DNA of 49,090 bases from an uncultured Eubacteriales bacterium (GTDB taxonomy: Bacteria; Bacillota; Clostridia; Christensenellales; Aristaeellaceae). The position numbers were made by a program, and so were the translations under genes. The notes under the pieces are model-generated. The model was not told the origin of the DNA. It worked only from the letters and a program-made list of their open reading frames with translations, and made no database searches. Location of the stretch: positions 1-49,090 of the forward strand of contig CACYGY010000036.1 of the NCBI GenBank assembly GCA_902774025.1, in the 5' to 3' direction. Each line of letters opens with the position of its first letter. Within the stretch, counting starts at the first letter, position 1. Positions 34,598-43,750 of this stretch are shown here, in pieces.

Positions 34598-35779
34598 ATG
34601 GAACAACTGAAAAAACTCTGGGAAAAGCCTGTGCTGCGGGTCATCGGCCTGATGAGCGGCACTTCTGCGGACGGCATGGACGCGGCGCTGACGGAGATCA
34701 GCGGATACGGAACCGGGATCAAGGTCCGGTCCCTGGCCTTTGCTTCCCTCCCGTACCCGGAGGAAGTGCGCCGTGAGATCCTGCGCCTGGCTTCCGGCAC
34801 GGAGGGAGGCAGCCGGGATCTGTGCCTGTTCAGCTTTCTTCTGGGAAAGCTCTCTCTTGAGGCCTGCCTGAAGGTCTGCGATATGGCGGGGCTTGCCCCC
34901 GGGGATGTGGACCTGGTGGGCAGCCACGGCCAGACCCTGTACCATATTCCAAAACCCGTAACCTACCTGGGGGAAAGCCTCACCGCCACCCTTCAGACGG
35001 GGGAAGCCTCCGTGATCGCCGAGGGCCTGGGCTGCGTCGTGGTGAGCGATTTCCGGGTCCGGGACATGGCGGCGAAGGGTCAGGGCGCGCCCCTGGTGCC
35101 CTATGTGGAATATCTCCTGTACCGCAGGGAGGACAGGACGGTGGGCCTGCAGAACATCGGGGGCATCGGGAACCTGACAGTGCTGCCCCGGGGCGGGAAA
35201 ATGGAGGACACCTTCGCCTTTGACACGGGCCCCGGCAATATGGTCATGGACCAGATTGCGGAGCGCATCACCGGAGGAAGGCTGCGCTGTGACCTGAACG
35301 GGGAACTCTCCGCCAGGGGACGGTTTTCCCCGGAGCTCCTCGGGGAAATGATGGGGGATCCCTTCCTCACCCGCCGGCCGCCCAAAACCACGGGGCGGGA
35401 GGACTACGGCAGGGACTATGCGGACCATCTGATGACACGGGGCGGCGAGCTGAATCTCAGCGGGGAGGACATCCTCATGACGGCGGCCCGCTTCACCGTG
35501 GAGTGTGTGCACTTTGCCATGGATCATTTCTGCCCTGTCCGCCCGGACGTGCTGGTGATCGGGGGCGGGGGCAGCCGGAATCCCACGCTTCTGCGCCTGT
35601 TCAGGGAAATCCTTCCCATGCCCGTTCTCATCAACGAGGACCTGGGCTATGACAGCGACGCCAAGGAGGCGGTGGCCTTCGCGGTTCTTGCCAGCGAGTG
35701 CATTCACGGCAGCCCCAACAACATGCCCGGGGTCACCGGGGCGGACCATCCCGTGGTGATGGGGAAGATCACCCTGTAG
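34598..35779 (+). CDS. anmK: Anhydro-N-acetylmuramic acid kinase
   Basis: A 393-residue protein of normal AnmK length. It shows the phosphate-binding GLMSGTSADGMDAAL at residues 17-31, SHGQT, the GLQNIGGIGNL strand, the FDTGPGN motif, and the C-terminal VIGGGGSRNP. AnmK hydrates and phosphorylates 1,6-anhydro-MurNAc to MurNAc-6-phosphate in peptidoglycan recycling. It has GGAGG five bases before its ATG and is the first gene of the rightward operon. The importer that follows after 52 bases would supply the substrate; MurQ, the next enzyme, is not in the window. Confidence 0.95.
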   Translation: MEQLKKLWEKPVLRVIGLMSGTSADGMDAALTEISGYGTGIKVRSLAFASLPYPEEVRREILRLASGTEGGSRDLCLFSFLLGKLSLEACLKVCDMAGLAPGDVDLVGSHGQTLYHIPKPVTYLGESLTATLQTGEASVIAEGLGCVVVSDFRVRDMAAKGQGAPLVPYVEYLLYRREDRTVGLQNIGGIGNLTVLPRGGKMEDTFAFDTGPGNMVMDQIAERITGGRLRCDLNGELSARGRFSPELLGEMMGDPFLTRRPPKTTGREDYGRDYADHLMTRGGELNLSGEDILMTAARFTVECVHFAMDHFCPVRPDVLVIGGGGSRNPTLLRLFREILPMPVLINEDLGYDSDAKEAVAFAVLASECIHGSPNNMPGVTGADHPVVMGKITL

Positions 35780-35831
35780 GACCGGATCCCTGGCGCGGAT
35801 GCGCCTGGAAATAAAGAAGAGAGGTGCTTGT

Positions 35832-37349
35832 ATGAAGAAACTGTTCGCGGTGCTCCTGGCCATGATGATGCTCCTGGCCCTGACGCCCCTGTCCCTGGCG
35901 GAGGAGAATGTCCTGCGCTACGGCGTGGACGCCGACGCGGCGGGCGGCTTTGACCCCCACACCATTTCCGCCGTGGCCTCCATGCGCATGATCGGACAGA
36001 TGTACAACACGCTGGTGGACGTGGACGAGAACCTGAACGTCATTCCGGAGCTGGCCGTGAGCTGGGAGCAGCCGGATGACACGACCTACATCTTCCATCT
36101 GGCCAAAGGCGTGAAGTTCCACAGCGGCCGGACCATGACCGCCCAGGACGTGAAGTACTCCTTTGAGCGGATCCTGGATCCCGCCACCGGCGCTCTGGGC
36201 AATTCCAGCAGCTATGCCGGGGACATTGACACGGTGGAAGCCCTGGACGACGAGACCGTAAAGATCACCCTGAAGAACATCAACGCTCCCTTCCTGGCCA
36301 ATCTCTCCTCCTCCTACTGCTCCATCGTGGACAGGGACGTGGTGGAGAAAAACGGCGGAAGCCTCCTGCTGGCCGACGGCGGCACGGGCCCCTACACCCT
36401 GGGGGAATGGGTGCCGGACAACAGCATCACCGTGAAGGCTTTCCCGGACTACTTTGACGAGGCGGGAAAGGCCACCTTTGACGCCATTGAGTTCTATGTC
36501 CTCACCGACGCCAGCGCCCGTCTGGCCGCCCTGCGCACCGGCGCGGTGGACCTGATCGTGGCGGACACCGCCATGCTGGACCTGGTGGAGAACGACGATT
36601 CCATCCAGACCATTTCCTATCAGAGCCGCAACTACACCGGCCTGTTCCTGAACGTGAACCGGGCGCCCTTTGACAATCCCCTGGTGCGTCAGGCCATCAA
36701 CCTGGCCCTGAACCGGGAGGAGATCATCGATTTCGCCTTCAACGGCAAGGCCCTGGTCTCCGGCTTCGTGCCCGCCTCCCTGGGCCACTGGGCCGTGGAC
36801 GTGACGGAGAATGAGTACTACACCCAGAACCTGGAAAAGGCCAGGCAGCTCATGGCTGAGGCCGGCTATGCCAATGGATTTGAGACGGAGATCATCGTTG
36901 GCCTGCTTGACAGCATCCGGGATACGGGCCTGGTGGTGGAACAGCAGCTGGGTGAGATCGGCATCAAGGTGAACGTGCAGGACGTGGAGCGCGGACAGTA
37001 TCTGGATGCCTGGAACGGCCACAACTTTGACATCATGGTGTGCCAGAACGGCGCCGGGTCCGATCCCAGCCGCGCCGTGGCCTTCTTCTTCAAGACGGGT
37101 TCCTCCGCCAACATTCAGGATTATTCCAATGCGCGGGTGGATGAGCTGTGCGAGCTGGCCGTGGCCACCACGGACACCGCCAAACGCGAGGAGTATTACA
37201 AGGAAGCCATCAACATCATCCTCAACGACTGCATCGTGGCCATCGTGGCCAGCCCCCAGGAGTACTTCCTGGCCTCCACCGCCCTTCAGGGCTTTGCCCC
37301 CAGTGCCTCCAACGCCAACAATTTTTCCGGTGTAACCCTGACCCGATAA
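35832..37349 (+). CDS. Family-5 peptide-type ABC transporter binding protein
   Basis: About 505 residues with a signal peptide (MKKLFAVLLAMMMLLALTPLSLA). There is no lipobox Cys, so anchoring, if any, is unusual for a Gram-positive. DAAGGFDPHTISAVASMRMIGQMYNTLV and GVKFHSGRTMTAQDVKYSFERI match SBP_bac_5 proteins of Opp/Dpp systems, which bind peptides, muropeptides, nickel or sugars. AnmK directly upstream suggests anhydro-muropeptides. The ATG at 35832 follows GAGAGGTG. A stable hairpin follows the stop, before the permease genes. Confidence 0.9.
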   Translation: MKKLFAVLLAMMMLLALTPLSLAEENVLRYGVDADAAGGFDPHTISAVASMRMIGQMYNTLVDVDENLNVIPELAVSWEQPDDTTYIFHLAKGVKFHSGRTMTAQDVKYSFERILDPATGALGNSSSYAGDIDTVEALDDETVKITLKNINAPFLANLSSSYCSIVDRDVVEKNGGSLLLADGGTGPYTLGEWVPDNSITVKAFPDYFDEAGKATFDAIEFYVLTDASARLAALRTGAVDLIVADTAMLDLVENDDSIQTISYQSRNYTGLFLNVNRAPFDNPLVRQAINLALNREEIIDFAFNGKALVSGFVPASLGHWAVDVTENEYYTQNLEKARQLMAEAGYANGFETEIIVGLLDSIRDTGLVVEQQLGEIGIKVNVQDVERGQYLDAWNGHNFDIMVCQNGAGSDPSRAVAFFFKTGSSANIQDYSNARVDELCELAVATTDTAKREEYYKEAINIILNDCIVAIVASPQEYFLASTALQGFAPSASNANNFSGVTLTR

Positions 37350-37366
37350 TGCTTCTTTCATGAATG

Positions 37367-37405
37367 CAGGCAGGTGCGCCGTCCGGGCGCACCTGCCTGA
37401 TTTTC
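37367..37405 (+). terminator. Intra-operon hairpin after the binding protein
   Basis: A perfect 14-bp stem (37367-37380 with 37386-37399, five-base loop) is followed by ATTTTC. Located between binding-protein and permease genes, it probably acts as a partial terminator or 3' stabiliser that gives the binding protein more mRNA than the permeases. Confidence 0.75.
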
Positions 37406-37438
37406 ACAGGGAATGAGAATCCGGAACAGGAGAAATGT

Positions 37439-38383
37439 ATGCGCGATTACATCATACGAAGGCTGCTGACCCTGATCCCCATCCTCATCGGGGTCAGCAT
37501 CGCCATTTTTGTGGTGATGCAGCTGATTCCCGGAGACGTGGTGTCCGGGATTCTGGGCATTGAGGAAACACCGGAGCTGCGGGCCATGTGGGAGGCCAAG
37601 CTGGGCCTGGACAAGCCCCTGATCCAGCAGTACTTCTCCTGGATCGGCAGGGCCGTCACCGGGGATTTCGGCGAATCCTTCCGCACCGGCGCCCCTGTCT
37701 TTCCGGAGATCATGAACCGGTTCGCCATCTCCGCGGAACTGGCTATCCTGGCCTGCATCATTGCCTGGATCATCGCCCTGCCCCTGGGCATCCTGTCCTC
37801 CCTGAAGCGCAACAGCTTCATCGACCGGATCGTCCGGGTGGTGGCCCTTCTGGGGGTTTCCGTGCCCAATTTCGCCTCCGCCACCCTCCTGATCCTCTTC
37901 TTCTCCAAGGCCTTCCATTACTACACCCCGGTGAAGTATGTGGGACTGTTTGAGAACTTCGGCACGAACATGGAGATCATGATCCTGCCTGCCTTCATCC
38001 TGGGCTCGGTCATGGCGGGCTCCGTGATGCGCATGACCCGCTCCTCCATGCTGGAGGTGCTGCGTCAGGACTATATCAAGGCGGTGCGGGCCAAGGGCTC
38101 TCCGGAGCGGGTGACCATTTTCCGCCACGCCTTCCGGAACAGCTCCATTCCCATTGTCACCCTCATCGGCATGCAGATCGGCGCCCTCATGGGGGGCACG
38201 GTGGTGATTGAGCAGATCTTTTCCATTCCGGGCCTGGGGCAGTTCACCCTCACGGGCATCTCCCAGCGGGATTTCCCGGTGGTGCAGGGATGCGTGCTGT
38301 TCATCGCCTTCCTTTACGTGATGGTGAACCTGCTGGTGGACATTCTGTATACCTTCATCGACCCGCGTATTTCCTACAGCTGA
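37439..38383 (+). CDS. ABC transporter permease, DppB-like
   Basis: A 314-residue inner-membrane protein with the DppB N-terminus (MRDYIIRRLLTLIPILIGVSI), six hydrophobic helices and the EAA-type coupling loop (LRQDYIKAVRAKGSPERVTIFRHAFRNS region). The ATG has AGGAG six bases upstream. It pairs with the DppC-like protein 12 bases downstream to form the translocation pore. Confidence 0.9.
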   Translation: MRDYIIRRLLTLIPILIGVSIAIFVVMQLIPGDVVSGILGIEETPELRAMWEAKLGLDKPLIQQYFSWIGRAVTGDFGESFRTGAPVFPEIMNRFAISAELAILACIIAWIIALPLGILSSLKRNSFIDRIVRVVALLGVSVPNFASATLLILFFSKAFHYYTPVKYVGLFENFGTNMEIMILPAFILGSVMAGSVMRMTRSSMLEVLRQDYIKAVRAKGSPERVTIFRHAFRNSSIPIVTLIGMQIGALMGGTVVIEQIFSIPGLGQFTLTGISQRDFPVVQGCVLFIAFLYVMVNLLVDILYTFIDPRISYS

Positions 38384-38395
38384 GGGGGTGTGGAC

Positions 38396-39271
38396 ATGAA
38401 AAGGAAAGACAGACCTGTGGCAGGACGTGCCCTCCCGGGGAACGAGAGCATCCTGCGTCAGCTGTGGAGAGACCCCATGGGACGGGCGGGGATGATCGGG
38501 GTGGGCCTGGTGATCCTCATGGCTCTTCTTGCCCCCTGGATTGCAAGGTTTGACGTGGCGAAGATGAACTCGAAGGCCAAACTGGCCGCTCCCGGAGCGG
38601 AGTTCTGGTTCGGCACGGACCATTTCGGCCGGGACGTGTTCAGCCGCATCGTCTACGGGGCCCGGGTGTCCCTGGAGGTGGGGATCGTGGCGGTGGGCAT
38701 CGCTGCGGGCTTCGGGTATCTCCTGGGCATGATCGCCGGGTTCTTTGAGGGACGCACGGAGACATTGATCATGATGGTGATGGACGTGATCTTCGCCTTT
38801 CCCTCCATTCTCCTGGCCCTGTTCATCGTCTCCGCCCTGGGCACCAGCATACTGAACACCATGATCGCCATCGGGATTGTGAACATCCCCGTCTTTACCC
38901 GCACGGTGCGGGCCTCGGTGAAGACGGTGAAGTCCACGGACTATATCGCCAATGCCCGGTCCATCGGGCTGAAGAAGATGAAGATCCTCTTCCGGCACGT
39001 GACCCCCAATGTCCTGGCCCCCTTTACCGTGCAGGCCACCCTGGCCCTGTCCGGCGCGATCCTCACGGAGGCCTCCATGAGTTTTCTGGGCCTGGGCATT
39101 CAGCCCCCCAATCCCTCCTGGGGCAGCATGCTCAGCGACGCCCGCAAGTATATGGAGCGGGCGCCCTGGCTGGTGCTCTTTCCGGCCCTGTTCATCATTC
39201 TGACCATTCTGTCCTTCAACATTCTGGGGGATTCCCTCCGGGACGTGCTGGACCCGAAACTGAAGCTGTAA
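38396..39271 (+). CDS. ABC transporter permease, DppC-like
   Basis: A 291-residue membrane protein. An N-terminal cytoplasmic tail precedes LWRDPMGRAGMIGVGLVILMAL, the OppC-N region, then FGTDHFGRDVFSRIVYGARVS, a hallmark of DppC/OppC permeases. The coupling loop contains DYIANARSIGLKKMKILFRHVTPN. The ATG follows AGGGGG with spacing 7; a GTG six bases earlier is less likely. It is the second pore subunit of the importer. Confidence 0.9.
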   Translation: MKRKDRPVAGRALPGNESILRQLWRDPMGRAGMIGVGLVILMALLAPWIARFDVAKMNSKAKLAAPGAEFWFGTDHFGRDVFSRIVYGARVSLEVGIVAVGIAAGFGYLLGMIAGFFEGRTETLIMMVMDVIFAFPSILLALFIVSALGTSILNTMIAIGIVNIPVFTRTVRASVKTVKSTDYIANARSIGLKKMKILFRHVTPNVLAPFTVQATLALSGAILTEASMSFLGLGIQPPNPSWGSMLSDARKYMERAPWLVLFPALFIILTILSFNILGDSLRDVLDPKLKL

Positions 39272-39283
39272 GGAGGGCGCGGG

Positions 39284-40276
39284 ATGGATCATCTGCTGGA
39301 AATCAGAAATCTGAAGATCACCACCCTCCGGGGAAAGGACAAAGTGTACCTCCTGGACAGCGTGGATCTCAGCATCCGGAAAAAGTGCTCCTTCGGGGTG
39401 GTGGGGGAGTCGGGCTGCGGCAAGTCCATCACCGCCAGTGCCATTCTGGGACTTCTGCCCTATCCCCTGCGGGTGGCGGAGGGGAGCATCCGCTTTGACA
39501 GCCGGGACGGGGAGAAGGAGCTGCTGAAGCTGAGCCGAAAGGAAATGCGCCAGGTCCGGGGAGAGGAGATCTCCATGATCTTCCAGGAACCCATGACCTC
39601 CCTGGACCCCATCTTCACCGTGGAGATGCAGATGTTTGAGGCCCTGTCCTTCCATCATCCGGGGATGGGGAAGGGGGAGATGCGGGAAATCGCCCTGGAG
39701 ATGCTTCACCGGGTGAACATTCCCCGTCCGGAGCAGACCCTCGCCAGCTATGCCCATCAGCTCTCCGGCGGGCAGCTGCAGCGCATCATGATCGCCATTG
39801 CATTGATCAACAATCCCAGGCTCCTCCTGGCTGACGAGCCCACCACCGCATTGGACGTAACCATTCAGGCCCAGATCCTGCATCTCATGAATGATCTGAA
39901 GGAACAGCGGGACACCTCCATCATCATGATCACCCACGACCTGGGGGTGATTGCCGAGACCTGCGAGGAGGTGGCGGTGTTCTACGCCGGCCAGATCGTG
40001 GAACAGGCACAGGTGGTGGAGCTGTTCACCCATACGGCCCATCCCTACACCAAGGGCCTGCTCCGGGCCGTCACCTCCCTGGGAGGTGCGCAGCGGAAGC
40101 TCTACACCATTCCCGGCATCGTGCCCCCCGGCGGGCAGTGGAGCCGGGGCTGCCGCTTTGCGGAGCGGTGTGAACAGTGCATGGAGAAGTGCCGGGAGGA
40201 AATGCCTGCCCTCCGGGAGATCGCCCCGGGGCATTTCTGCCGCTGCTTCCTGCAGGACAGGGAGGTGGAAGCATGA
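39284..40276 (+). CDS. ABC transporter ATP-binding protein, DppD-like
   Basis: A 330-residue nucleotide-binding subunit: Walker A GESGCGKS near residue 44, Q-loop FQEP, signature LSGGQ, Walker B LLLADEPTTALD and switch His in ITHD. The C-terminal extension contains HPYTKGLL and a Cys cluster (CRFAERCEQCMEKC), typical of the oligopeptide subfamily. Its stop overlaps the start of the partner ATPase gene by four bases. Confidence 0.92.
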   Translation: MDHLLEIRNLKITTLRGKDKVYLLDSVDLSIRKKCSFGVVGESGCGKSITASAILGLLPYPLRVAEGSIRFDSRDGEKELLKLSRKEMRQVRGEEISMIFQEPMTSLDPIFTVEMQMFEALSFHHPGMGKGEMREIALEMLHRVNIPRPEQTLASYAHQLSGGQLQRIMIAIALINNPRLLLADEPTTALDVTIQAQILHLMNDLKEQRDTSIIMITHDLGVIAETCEEVAVFYAGQIVEQAQVVELFTHTAHPYTKGLLRAVTSLGGAQRKLYTIPGIVPPGGQWSRGCRFAERCEQCMEKCREEMPALREIAPGHFCRCFLQDREVEA

Positions 40277-41253
40277 CGGAAAGGAAATCGGAGTTCCTTC
40301 TGGAGGTCCGGAAGCTGCAGGTGTATTTTCCCATCCGCAAAGGCCTGATGAAGCGGGTCGTTGGGCACGTTCATGCCGTGGAGGACGTGAGCTTTTCCGT
40401 CCGTCCCCGGGAGGTCTTCGCCCTGGTGGGGGAGTCGGGCTGCGGAAAGAGCACCACCGGCTCTGCCGTGCTGAGGCTCATTGAGCCCACCGGCGGACAG
40501 GTCTTCTTCAGGGGGGACGAGCTGGGCCGCCTTTCGGAGGAGGAAATGCGGCTGAAGCGCCGGGACATGCAGTTCATTTTCCAGAACCCCTACGCCTCAC
40601 TGAATCCACGGATGAATGTGTGGAAGCTTCTGAGCGAACCGCTGAGGATTCATTTTCAGCTGTCCCCCGGGGAACTGAGGGAAAGGGTCGGGGAGATGCT
40701 GAGGCTCATCGGCATGACGGAGGATCAGCTGGAGCGCTATCCCCATCAGTTTTCCGGCGGGCAGAAGCAGCGCATTTCCATTGCCAGGGCACTGATCACC
40801 CATCCCAGCTTCGTGGTGGCGGACGAGCCCGTCTCCGCCCTGGACGTGTCCATTCAGGCGCAGATCCTGAACCTGATGATGGAACTGCAGCAGGAAATGG
40901 AGCTTTCCATGGTGTTCATTTCCCACGACCTGAATGTGGTGCGGCACATCAGCGGCAGTGTGGGGGTCATGTATCTGGGCAGCCTGATGGAAACCGGAGA
41001 CACGGAGGAAGTGTACCGGCATCCCGTGCATCCCTATACCAGGGCCCTTCTCAGTGCCGTGCCTTCCCACGATCCCCTTCACAGGTCCAGGCATATCGTG
41101 CTGGAGGGGGATGTGCCCAATCCTGCCGACCCGCCCGGAGGCTGTCCCTTCCATACCCGCTGCAGCCTCTGCAGCGGGCGATGCAGGGAGGAAAGGCCGG
41201 AGCTCAGGGAGATCGCACCGGGACACTGTGCCGCCTGCCATCATGTGGAATAA
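40273..41253 (+). CDS. ABC transporter ATP-binding protein, DppF-like
   Basis: A 326-residue ATPase: Walker A GESGCGKS, Q-loop FQNPYASLNPRM, signature FSGGQ, Walker B VVADEPVSALD, switch ISHD, and the HPYTRALL plus Cys-rich tail (CPFHTRCSLCSGRC). It starts within the ATGA overlap with the DppD-like gene and completes the importer: binding protein, two permeases and two ATPases. Confidence 0.92.
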   Translation: MTERKSEFLLEVRKLQVYFPIRKGLMKRVVGHVHAVEDVSFSVRPREVFALVGESGCGKSTTGSAVLRLIEPTGGQVFFRGDELGRLSEEEMRLKRRDMQFIFQNPYASLNPRMNVWKLLSEPLRIHFQLSPGELRERVGEMLRLIGMTEDQLERYPHQFSGGQKQRISIARALITHPSFVVADEPVSALDVSIQAQILNLMMELQQEMELSMVFISHDLNVVRHISGSVGVMYLGSLMETGDTEEVYRHPVHPYTRALLSAVPSHDPLHRSRHIVLEGDVPNPADPPGGCPFHTRCSLCSGRCREERPELREIAPGHCAACHHVE

Positions 41254-41313
41254 GGAAAGAGTTTCATCCCTTCGGGCCTTCGGGCATTCCCGGAATTACA
41301 GGGAGGAAAGCGC

Positions 41314-43497
41314 ATGAAGAGAATCAGGAAACTGTTCAGCCATGGCATTCAGAATAAGATCTTTCTTCTGATTCTGGTCACGGTGCTGCTGCATCTCGCC
41401 TTCAGCATCACGGTCTCCGGTGTGCATGACATGGTCACCGGCCAGATGAACGCGGAGTCCGAAGCGCGCCAGCAGGCGGCCATTTCGGAGATCACCTCCG
41501 CGGCCATGGATTACGAGGTGGAGCAGGTGCTGGAGCGGGCCAACTGGACGGAAGCCCGGGCGGTGGATGAGCTTCTGGACCACGCCCGGGACCGGGTGAG
41601 CTATCTGGCGGACTATACCCGCAAGCTCCTTGCCCACCCTGAGCGGGTCGTGCCTCAGCCCTGCCCGGGTCCGGAGGAAGGCCGGAACGGGGAATGGGGC
41701 ATGCACATGATTCCTGCCCCCGGGGTGGACCCGTCGGATCCGGAGCTTGCCGGCAGGGTGGGCATCCTCGGCAGCATGTCGGAGATGATCATTTCCCTGT
41801 GTCAGGCCTACGATGCCGCAAATGTCTACATCGCCATTCCCGAGGGTGTCCATCTCTCCGTGAGCGATCAGCCGGGCAAATGGCTGACGGAGGATGGGAC
41901 GGTCCGTTCCTATGATCCCCGGGAGCGTGCATGGTACCGGCAGGCGGTGGAAGCGGGCGGCGTGATTCTCACCGACGGGGGATCGGACGCCAAGACCGGA
42001 GCGTACTGCCTGGAGTGCGCCGTGCCCGTGTACGGACCGGATGGGAATCTCCTGGCTGTGGTGGGGACGGATGTGTACCTGGACGATATCTGGCGTGTCA
42101 TGAGACTCTCGGCTCAGGAGGGAGAGTTTCAGCTGCTCCTGGGGCGGAACGGGGAGGTCGTGCTGGATCCCCAGGAGGGGCATTTTCCCGTCCCCACGGA
42201 GGAGATGGAAAAGGACATGAGGCTTTCCCGGTATGAGCTTCTGTCCGATACGGTGACCAGAGCCCTGAACAGGGAAAACGTGGAGGTGGTCAAGGGCGAG
42301 CTGCTGGACGGCACCTATTACGTTACGGCCTCTTCCATTCCCACCAACGGATGGGCCCTTCTGTCCGCCTACAGTGAGGAAGTCGCGGGGAGGATGGGCA
42401 TTCTTCTGCGGGATGCGAACCACACGATTCAGGAGGAAGTATCGGAAGCCTACCGCGGGAAACTGGTGAACTACAGGTGGCTTGCCCTGATCCTGCTGGT
42501 CCTTGTGACCCTGATGGTGCTCGTCGGGTCGCTTCTGGTGGGCAGACGGATCGTCAGGCCCCTGAAAACCATGACCGCTCAGATCGCCGGACTGGGGGGC
42601 GAAAACCTGAAATTTGACATGCAGGACGTGTACCGCACGGGGGATGAGGTACAGGCCCTTGCGGAGTCCTTTTCCACCCTCTCCCAGAGGACAATGGAAT
42701 ATCTGGACACCGTCCGGCGAGTGACGGCGGAGAAGGAAAAGATCGGGACGGAGCTGGCCCTGGCCAATCAGATCCAGGCCTCCATGCTGCCCCAGAAAAA
42801 CCCGGCTTTCCCGGACCGCACCGATTTTGATGTCGCCGCCTCCATGGATCCCGCCAGAGAGGTGGGAGGGGATTTCTATGACTTCTTCCTGGTGGACGAG
42901 GACCATCTGTGCCTGGTCATCGCCGACGTGTCCGGAAAGGGCATTCCGGCGGCCATGTTCATGATGTCCTCCAAGATCATCCTGGCCAATCTTGCCATGC
43001 AGGGAAAATCTCCTGCTCAGATTCTGACGGATGCCAATATTGTCATCTGTGAGAACAATCAGAAAATGATGTTCGTGACCGTCTGGCTGGGGATTATTGA
43101 GCTCTCCACCGGAAAGGTGAAGGCCGCCAACGCGGGGCATGAATATCCCGTCATCCGAAGGCCAAACGGAGTCTTTGAAGTGTTTAAGGAGAAGCACGGG
43201 CCCGTGGTGGGCTTCCGCAAGACACTGAAATTCGATGAGTATGAGCTGACTCTGGAGCCGGGTTCCACCCTCTTCGTGTATACGGACGGGGTGCCGGAAG
43301 CCACGGACGGGGCGGATGAAATGTTCGGGCTGGACCGCATGGTGGAGGCTCTGAACCGGGAACCTGCCGCGGCACCTCAGCAGATCCTGAAAAACGTCCG
43401 GAGTGCGGTGGATGACTTTGTGAAGGACGCCGAGCAGTTCGATGATCTGACCATGCTCTGTCTTGAGTACAGAGGCAGCGCACCTTCCGGGGAGTAA
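41314..43497 (+). CDS. Cache-HAMP-SpoIIE-type PP2C phosphatase sensor
   Basis: A 727-residue membrane protein. Transmembrane helix 16-34, an extracellular dCache-like sensor about 35-385 (with SYDPRERAWY at 200-208), a second helix about 388-408, a HAMP domain about 409-465 and a PPM phosphatase domain 475-720 with VGGDFYD (517-523), ADVSGKG (537-543), FVYTDGV (654-660) and DDLT (710-713). Such proteins dephosphorylate anti-sigma antagonists or other regulators on sensing a ligand. It follows the importer by 60 bases (GGGAGG site), so it is probably co-transcribed and may sense the imported compound. No anti-sigma or antagonist gene is in the window. Confidence 0.9.
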   Translation: MKRIRKLFSHGIQNKIFLLILVTVLLHLAFSITVSGVHDMVTGQMNAESEARQQAAISEITSAAMDYEVEQVLERANWTEARAVDELLDHARDRVSYLADYTRKLLAHPERVVPQPCPGPEEGRNGEWGMHMIPAPGVDPSDPELAGRVGILGSMSEMIISLCQAYDAANVYIAIPEGVHLSVSDQPGKWLTEDGTVRSYDPRERAWYRQAVEAGGVILTDGGSDAKTGAYCLECAVPVYGPDGNLLAVVGTDVYLDDIWRVMRLSAQEGEFQLLLGRNGEVVLDPQEGHFPVPTEEMEKDMRLSRYELLSDTVTRALNRENVEVVKGELLDGTYYVTASSIPTNGWALLSAYSEEVAGRMGILLRDANHTIQEEVSEAYRGKLVNYRWLALILLVLVTLMVLVGSLLVGRRIVRPLKTMTAQIAGLGGENLKFDMQDVYRTGDEVQALAESFSTLSQRTMEYLDTVRRVTAEKEKIGTELALANQIQASMLPQKNPAFPDRTDFDVAASMDPAREVGGDFYDFFLVDEDHLCLVIADVSGKGIPAAMFMMSSKIILANLAMQGKSPAQILTDANIVICENNQKMMFVTVWLGIIELSTGKVKAANAGHEYPVIRRPNGVFEVFKEKHGPVVGFRKTLKFDEYELTLEPGSTLFVYTDGVPEATDGADEMFGLDRMVEALNREPAAAPQQILKNVRSAVDDFVKDAEQFDDLTMLCLEYRGSAPSGE

Positions 43498-43562
43498 AAA
43501 GGGGAAGGGCAAGGACGAAACAGGATCGTGTCCGTGTTTTCCCGATCACGGTGTATGGCATG

Positions 43563-43594
43563 GAAGCAGCGCTGAAGCTGATTCAGTCTGCTTC
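43563..43594 (+). terminator. Hairpin after the salvage operon
   Basis: A GAAGCAG/CTGCTTC stem (43563-43569 with 43588-43594) encloses a second perfect 5-bp stem (43572-43576 with 43582-43586). It lies 66 bases past the phosphatase stop, but no T run follows, so termination is uncertain. Confidence 0.35.
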
Positions 43595-43635
43595 ACAGGA
43601 TACTTCCATCGGTGCCATCAGCCTTTGGCTGCTGT

Positions 43636-43692
43636 AAAAAAAAGCACCACGGGAACACCGGGAATGCTCTGTACGCCAGCGTGGGTGGTGCT
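43636..43692 (-). terminator. Terminator of the AAA ATPase operon
   Basis: AGCACCAC (43643-43650) pairs with GTGGTGCT (43685-43692). On the minus strand the stem is followed by a run of eight T. It lies about 60 bases beyond the last gene of the leftward ATPase pair. Confidence 0.6.
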
Positions 43693-43750
43693 GCCTGTTG
43701 CTCATCGACTGAACGAAAAAAAGGGAAGCAAACATGGATGATTCCATCCA

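Noticed and set aside
37358..40234. Leftward 958-codon open frame opposite the importer genes
   Set aside because: Antisense to three ABC transporter genes with clear motifs; its His/Gly/Asp-rich translation has no recognisable fold.
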